Positions 23,001 through 26,039 of a stretch of DNA of 26,039 nucleotides are shown in pieces; position 1 is the first letter of the stretch, and each line of letters opens with the position of its first letter. Origin of the DNA: JBCDBH01 sp039184055. GTDB taxonomy: Bacteria > Acidobacteriota > Thermoanaerobaculia > Multivoradales > J023. The stretch spans positions 1 to 26,039 of the forward strand of contig JBCDBH010000041.1 in the NCBI GenBank assembly GCA_039184055.1, read 5' to 3'. Made by a program: the position numbers and the translations under genes. The notes beneath the pieces are model-generated. The model was given only the letters and a program-made list of their open reading frames with translations, did no database searches and was not told where the DNA came from.

Positions 23001-23469
23001 AGAACACCGCCGCAACTAGGATGTGGACCGTATACACCTCGGCAAAAACCGACTGGCTCCACACCGCGACGCTGAACGCGAACACCAGGCTCACCCCGGT
23101 CGCGATCAGCGTCGCCGGTCGCCGCTCGGCGCCCAGCCGTCGCCCCATATTGGCCATCAACGCGGCGGTCAGCCCCGTGGCGAGAGCCGCGCACACGGCG
23201 GAGAAGAGATTGATCTCCCACGCGCCCGATCCGAGTGGCAAAAGACTGAACAGTCCGGCGAGCGCGGTCCACAGCGGATACCCGGTGGGATGCGGCACGC
23301 CCCAATGGAGCGCGGCGACGATCAGCTCACCCGAATCCTTGAAGGTGACGGTCGGCGCCAGCGTGTAGACATAGACCGCCAGCGACACCACCGTGCTCAG
23401 CAACGCGGCGGGAACGTCAGCTGCTTGGAGAGGTTTGGCGGCTGCCTGAAGGCGTTTCACGATCCTCAT
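20050..23469 (-). CDS. Large DUF2723 membrane protein (GT-C like) with C-terminal TPR-type helical repeats
   Basis: The protein has 1139 residues. The signature VTFKDSGELIVAALHWGVPHPTG begins at about residue 41, with Asp45 and Glu48, marking DUF2723, a GT-C-like family. About twelve hydrophobic helices span 20-480. A periplasmic region (about 485-720) includes LPEGAVLFGGSDAGRFIPTYMI. The last 400 residues are helical repeats of TPR type, for example ARIYRDRGLTADAEDAYRQAIEIMPNELKSMLGLGNLL read in overlapping segments, and end in a Pro/Ala-rich tail. It is likely a membrane glycosyltransferase or glycan-assembly protein with a protein-binding tail outside the inner membrane. It leads the operon with the 2OG oxygenase and the LIC12192 protein. 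Its ATG is 34 bases from the divergent gene at 23504, and no Shine-Dalgarno is evident. Confidence 0.85.
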   Translation of the reverse strand: MRIVKRLQAAAKPLQAADVPAALLSTVVSLAVYVYTLAPTVTFKDSGELIVAALHWGVPHPTGYPLWTALAGLFSLLPLGSGAWEINLFSAVCAALATGLTAALMANMGRRLGAERRPATLIATGVSLVFAFSVAVWSQSVFAEVYTVHILVAAVFWWALFRWYLEPENLNGFLLCVFVLALGMTNHHLMLALAPLPLLVAFLRRREVALELFAWSATAGAVFYLAFASIADHQGAWETAIRTGQLMLLMLVAFLLLRGRLRHWRVGLAIIPVIALGLLPYVYMPLASSTNPPMNWGYTRTADGFYYSVNRSPYRGPLSDQLEGTLGRLVGTKEESPVDSQPVQQTASTEAENIGLNRSKPRLLWDFAMRYLAETARGFTWWTWPLIALALWRFGAERRWLVVVGAGFGLSAFFQPASAAAAGAGARLEWLLQMPYLGYSYIPLALLLGYGLHAAYRLARRYSPFAGTLVVVVALLMPLFGLTRNWEECSQRGRWFAWEFGHDMLAPLPEGAVLFGGSDAGRFIPTYMIFGESVEQSRHKRDPDFDRRDIYLITQTQLIARFYRSYIRDHYSAERPEPGPLGKLLGRQDAYPDKPLTLPSENDIADLLVGIGERRGSISELASDIAYWIYLANKDEHEFFVEDSIDMPWTRPLAIPAGPVYRLAKEPRRELTDEEIATDFAYWDRRIEELLAEPRFLSDIDARMAIMALRYQSARIYRDRGLTADAEDAYRQAIEIMPNELKSMLGLGNLLAGQGRWFEAREIFAQYTDDAPLIAELDRQWLVQQEISDNTSRLYTQLVLDPLDQRMIRDVLLMRTGSGDTDEQGRVDSQRVFDLVDDLKLLERDGGNTVALRRVLGLLRDEETHGLADYISHKRLQVPSLRLVQLLVADQRMQPTRLTDDGRALRLALAKVLLGLGEAELALDAVQGQRRDDEMLAIRDEARRLRTTQEELDPVLDRWRTQTGLVQRQVTEGDSFAARLNTLGRALAIHEQAPSGRSLAVVVATARQLRLPRRAREVLLELNESGAHSTELLVVGARLASRDVLPHQFLPLADKLEALQSPATEVALTVATLRFAANDQEGLQRAIGVLLGQVGREGVVALFDREPLLAPLVSDPRFRRFLFGVPLTPSPAPPAEASS

Positions 23470-23491
23470 GAGCAGTTTGTTGTATCACGGG

Positions 23492-23497
23492 TATGAT
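23492..23497 (+). promoter_or_regulatory. TATGAT -10-like element six bases before a start codon
   Basis: TATGAT is one base from the TATAAT consensus and lies six bases before the ATG at 23504. That spacing would place the transcription start at the ATG, giving a leaderless mRNA. No -35 box or Shine-Dalgarno sequence stands out in the 34-base divergent spacer. The role is inferred from sequence and spacing. Confidence 0.45.
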
Positions 23498-23503
23498 CTC
23501 GAT

Positions 23504-24319
23504 ATGAGCGCAAAACGAACGACCACTCAGACCTTCCTCCTGGTTCTTTTGGCTGCCGTGCTTGGTCTTGCGACCGGCCTTCCCGCCCAGGCGCAAACCG
23601 CCGAGCAACTCATCACCCTCACCGAATTGGCGCACGAGCTGTCTTTCGATATTGCGCAGAGTCGCGAGGTGCTGCGGGGCCGATGTATCGAGTCCGAGTG
23701 GTGTGGGGTCTATGCCGAGGAGCTCGACAAGGCGCTCGACGGGGCCGATACGACCCTACGGCTCGGCCCGATCGCACTGCCACAGATCGAGGAAATGCTC
23801 GAGATCATGGACGCACCGGATCGCGTCGCGCTCTTCGAGTTTTACCTATCGCCCGTCGGCAAGCGGGTCGTGGAGCTCGAACGCGCGAGCCGCGAGGCTC
23901 CTTTTCTCGAACAAATCGCTCGCGAGGGCGAGACGATCTATCAGCGTCAATCCGACGAGCGCATCGCCTTGATCGAAGCGGTCGATTCGAATTCCGATGC
24001 CTCCGCCACGCAACGCAGTCACGACAAGATCATGGTCCGCGTTGTCGAGTGGTTGGATGAGAAGGCGAGGGTGAGCAAGGGCGAGCCGGTCGCGCCGGTA
24101 GACTCCGGGCTCGCCGAGCGGCACCGTCATCCCTACCACCAACGGTTGAGCCTGACCTACGAGTCGCTCAGTGACGAAGAGCTCGAGCTCTTCGTCGAAT
24201 TTCTCGCCAGCGAGGCAGGGGAGTATTGGATGTCGACCAAACGCGACATTCGCCGGGATGCGATTCGCGCCACCGCGACACCGATTCTCGGATCGCTGAT
24301 GACGCGTCTCGGAAACTAA
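23504..24319 (+). CDS. Secreted DUF2059-like protein (paralogue of the one at 5319-6179)
   Basis: The 271-residue protein has a signal peptide: basic MSAKR, hydrophobic FLLVLLAAVLGLATG, then a PAQAQ cleavage region. Two DUF2059-like segments follow: FEFYLSPVGKRVVELER in the first half and VEFLASEAGEYWMSTKRD near the C-terminus. The same two positions are occupied by similar segments in the 5319-6179 protein. Two cysteines in RCIESEWCG could pair in the periplasm. The function is not established. The frame is open from 23468, but the ATG at 23504 begins the signal peptide and sits six bases after a TATGAT hexamer. It stands alone on this strand and ends 18 bases from the stop of the convergent beta-helix gene. 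Confidence 0.75.
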   Translation: MSAKRTTTQTFLLVLLAAVLGLATGLPAQAQTAEQLITLTELAHELSFDIAQSREVLRGRCIESEWCGVYAEELDKALDGADTTLRLGPIALPQIEEMLEIMDAPDRVALFEFYLSPVGKRVVELERASREAPFLEQIAREGETIYQRQSDERIALIEAVDSNSDASATQRSHDKIMVRVVEWLDEKARVSKGEPVAPVDSGLAERHRHPYHQRLSLTYESLSDEELELFVEFLASEAGEYWMSTKRDIRRDAIRATATPILGSLMTRLGN

Positions 24320-24324
24320 CGACC

Positions 24325-24350
24325 GAAGCCCGCTTCGTCAGAAGACGAAG
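24325..24350. terminator. Overlapping hairpins between convergent genes (candidate two-way terminator)
   Basis: Perfect 7-base arms CTTCGTC (24333-24339) and GACGAAG (24344-24350) flank the loop agaa. An alternative 4-base stem, gaag/cttc at 24325-24328 and 24333-24336, competes for the same left arm. The main hairpin covers the TGA of the beta-helix gene (24340-24338) and follows the stop of the upstream gene. No T-run follows, so it may rely on Rho or only protect the mRNA ends. Confidence 0.4.
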
Positions 24351-26039
24351 TTGGCCCAGGGGTGGTCGGCCCCCGTCACATCGGCCAAATCACCCGCGTT
24401 GGTGACGTCGAGGATCGGGCCGAAGGCGCTGGTGGTGATGATGTTGTAGTTGGTGACGTTGCCCGATGCCGTGTTGCGGATGATGAGGCAGCCGCTCGAG
24501 GTCACCTGGATGCCGACCTGGTCGTTGTCGGTGACCTGATTGCCTTCGACGTGAACGCCGGTCGAGGAGATCCGGATGCCGTCCAGATCGTTCTCGTGGA
24601 ATTTGTTGCCGATCACCCAGGAGTTGGCGAAGGTGCGCACACCGTGGCCGGTGTTGAGGCTGCCGATACAGCTCCGGATGATGCATGCCGAGGCCATGTC
24701 GAAGCCGTTCGACATGTTGTCGTAGGCCACCGAATTGACCACCTGACCACCGAGCGCGACGTCGAAACCGAAGATGCCGTTGTCCGAGGCGACACAGGAA
24801 TCGATGATGCTGCCCGCGGCGACGTCGATTCCATCGGACTCGTTGTCGAACGAGGCGCTGTTGATGACCGCGCAACCCTCACTGGTCTGAATGCCGTTGT
24901 CACCGTTCTGACCGGCGGTGCAATGGAAGATCACCGTGCCGTCGTCACCTTCGATCCCGTCGATCCCGTTGGTAAAGGCGGTGACCCGCACCATCAGGTT
25001 GTTGAAGTCGCCCACCAGACCGTCGCCGTTGTTGGCCCGGACGTGGAGATCGGAAAAGATCGAGAAATCGGCATTGAGAGCGTTGATGCCATCACCGTTC
25101 CAGCCGACGATTCCACCGTTACGAATCTTGATGTTGGTTTCCGAGCCCAGGACGACGATGCCGTCGTCGCTGTTGATGCCCGACAACTGTGTACCGGCGA
25201 GCCGGTAGCCCATCAGGTCGATGGTGACGTCGCTGGCATCGATGGTGATGCCGTCACCGTTGTTGGTGGTGTTGGTGAGATTGCCGATCAGGTAGTAAAA
25301 GCCCGGCTCGTTGATGGTGATCGGTAGGTTGGTGATGATCGTTCCGGGCATCACGCGGTTGAAGTCGATTTCGAAGCGATTCGAGGTCGCCGTTTCGACG
25401 ATCTCGAAGATCTTCTGCCCTTCGGTGGCGCTGAGCGTGGTGTTGGCGCCGGTTCCAACCGAGGCCGACGCGCCGGACCAACCGAGATTGTCGTAGAGCG
25501 CCGCCGATTGGCTCGCCAGCGACGACAGGTCGACACTCGTGAGGTTGCCACCCTCGGTGATCTCGAGCACGTTGGCGCCGGTGAGCACGGCGCTGGTGAT
25601 CAGCTCGTTGGTGTTGATCGTGTCGAGGTCGTTGATGCCATCGATCGAGCTCAAGTCAACATTGAGGGTGCCGGCGGAATCGGTCAGCGAAAGGGTCGTG
25701 CCAACGAGATTCAGGGCGGTGTTGGCGTCGTTGAGCGATGACAGATCGGCCGAAAGGGTGCCGCCGCCATCGGTGAGATCGAGGCTGCTGCCCGACAGCA
25801 CCAGGTTGATGTTTTTGAACGTCGAGACGTCGACATCGTTGGTGATGCCGGCTTCGACGATGCGTAGGACATCATTGGTGTTGGTCAACGTGACGCTGCT
25901 GATGAGCTCGTTGGTGGGGTCGGCGTCGGCGTCGGTGACGCCATCCTGAAGCGACGACAGGTCGGTGCTGAGCGTGCCACCAGCGTCGGTGAGCTCGAGA
26001 TCGGTGCCGTTGAGCACGAGCGTGGTGTTGAGCTCGTTG
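24338..26039 (-). CDS. Right-handed parallel beta-helix surface protein, C-terminal part (5' end outside the window)
   Basis: The frame is open to the window edge, leaving about 567 residues. The N-terminal visible part (26039 to about 25510) consists of imperfect repeats: LNGTDLELTDAGGTLSTDLSS, LSGSSLDLTDGGGTLSADLSS and LVGTTLSLTDSAGTLNVDLSS, alternating with TNELI...LRIVEAG / LEITEGG units, as in collagen-tail or fibre-like adhesins. After a linker, a beta-helix region starts at INEPGFYYLIGNL and continues with short coils such as GDGITIDASDVTIDLMG, NGDGI, DGIDVAAGSII and GFDVALGGQVV. The C-terminus ends in HPWANFVF. It is probably exported and could bind or cleave polysaccharide. No catalytic residues are assigned. 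It is Asn/Asp/Thr-rich, unlike its Arg/Leu-rich neighbours. Confidence 0.82.
   Translation of the reverse strand, partial: NELNTTLVLNGTDLELTDAGGTLSTDLSSLQDGVTDADADPTNELISSVTLTNTNDVLRIVEAGITNDVDVSTFKNINLVLSGSSLDLTDGGGTLSADLSSLNDANTALNLVGTTLSLTDSAGTLNVDLSSIDGINDLDTINTNELITSAVLTGANVLEITEGGNLTSVDLSSLASQSAALYDNLGWSGASASVGTGANTTLSATEGQKIFEIVETATSNRFEIDFNRVMPGTIITNLPITINEPGFYYLIGNLTNTTNNGDGITIDASDVTIDLMGYRLAGTQLSGINSDDGIVVLGSETNIKIRNGGIVGWNGDGINALNADFSIFSDLHVRANNGDGLVGDFNNLMVRVTAFTNGIDGIEGDDGTVIFHCTAGQNGDNGIQTSEGCAVINSASFDNESDGIDVAAGSIIDSCVASDNGIFGFDVALGGQVVNSVAYDNMSNGFDMASACIIRSCIGSLNTGHGVRTFANSWVIGNKFHENDLDGIRISSTGVHVEGNQVTDNDQVGIQVTSSGCLIIRNTASGNVTNYNIITTSAFGPILDVTNAGDLADVTGADHPWANFVF

Noticed and set aside
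22225..23019. Open frame of 264 codons on the plus strand inside the DUF2723 membrane region
   Set aside because: Charged, Gln/Arg/Glu-rich antisense of membrane helices; a typical shadow.
24362..25327. Open frame of 321 codons opposite the beta-helix gene
   Set aside because: Val/Asp/Gly-rich mirror of the regular beta-helix coils; the minus-strand reading has the recognisable fold.

Overview
The window comes from a high-GC bacterium with an outer-membrane type of surface chemistry (heptose and nucleotide-sugar enzymes, secreted beta-helix protein, DUF2723 membrane protein). The phylum cannot be fixed from the sequence alone. Coding density is very high: no gene-free stretch reaches 120 bases, operon neighbours are mostly joined by 4-base ATGA/GTGA overlaps, and convergent genes end within a few bases of each other or overlap. 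There are no rRNA or tRNA genes, CRISPR arrays, transposases or phage genes. This is a large surface-carbohydrate biosynthesis locus.

Layout. (1) 3-281: C-terminal tail of a membrane protein. (2) 299-2769, minus strand: a three-gene heptose module, with an HddA-like GHMP kinase, an RmlC-like 3,5-epimerase and a GDP-fucose-synthase-like reductase. (3) 2885-5313, plus strand: a GT2 glycosyltransferase, an SDR sugar epimerase/dehydratase, a GC-rich hairpin repeat and a methyltransferase. (4) 5319-8547, minus strand: a five-gene operon with a methyltransferase, two paralogous three-helix membrane proteins carrying a C-terminal winged-helix-like domain, a GT2 glycosyltransferase and a secreted DUF2059-like protein. 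(5) 8583-10345, plus strand: an FAD oxidoreductase and an aldo/keto reductase. (6) 10316-13976, minus strand: a DegT aminotransferase, an HldE-like nucleotidyltransferase-kinase in inverted domain order, and an SDR epimerase. (7) 14014-18865, plus strand: a GT-C membrane glycosyltransferase, an APH-fold kinase and a split transketolase. (8) 18823-23469, minus strand: a large DUF2723 membrane protein, a 2OG-Fe(II) oxygenase and a LIC12192-family protein. (9) 23504-24319, plus strand: a second secreted DUF2059-like protein. (10) 24338-26039, minus strand: the C-terminal 567 residues of a beta-helix surface protein.

How the genes may work together. Block 2 resembles the late part of the GDP-heptose modification route known from Campylobacter (HddA, MlghB/DdahB, MlghC/DdahC). 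Blocks 5-8 look like one of the so-called sporadic carbohydrate clusters, marked by the LIC12192-family protein and its 2OG oxygenase partner. Here they sit beside a split transketolase, an APH kinase, an inverted HldE-like enzyme, an aminotransferase, an FAD oxidoreductase and an aldo/keto reductase. Together these could build and activate an unusual, possibly amino or branched, sugar that the GT2 and GT-C enzymes transfer. The final sugar cannot be deduced here.

Two things stand out as possibly undescribed: the tandem pair of membrane-embedded winged-helix proteins in block 4, and the full enzyme set of blocks 5-8. Several divergent start sites also carry a TANNNT hexamer exactly six bases before the start codon, which suggests leaderless transcription.
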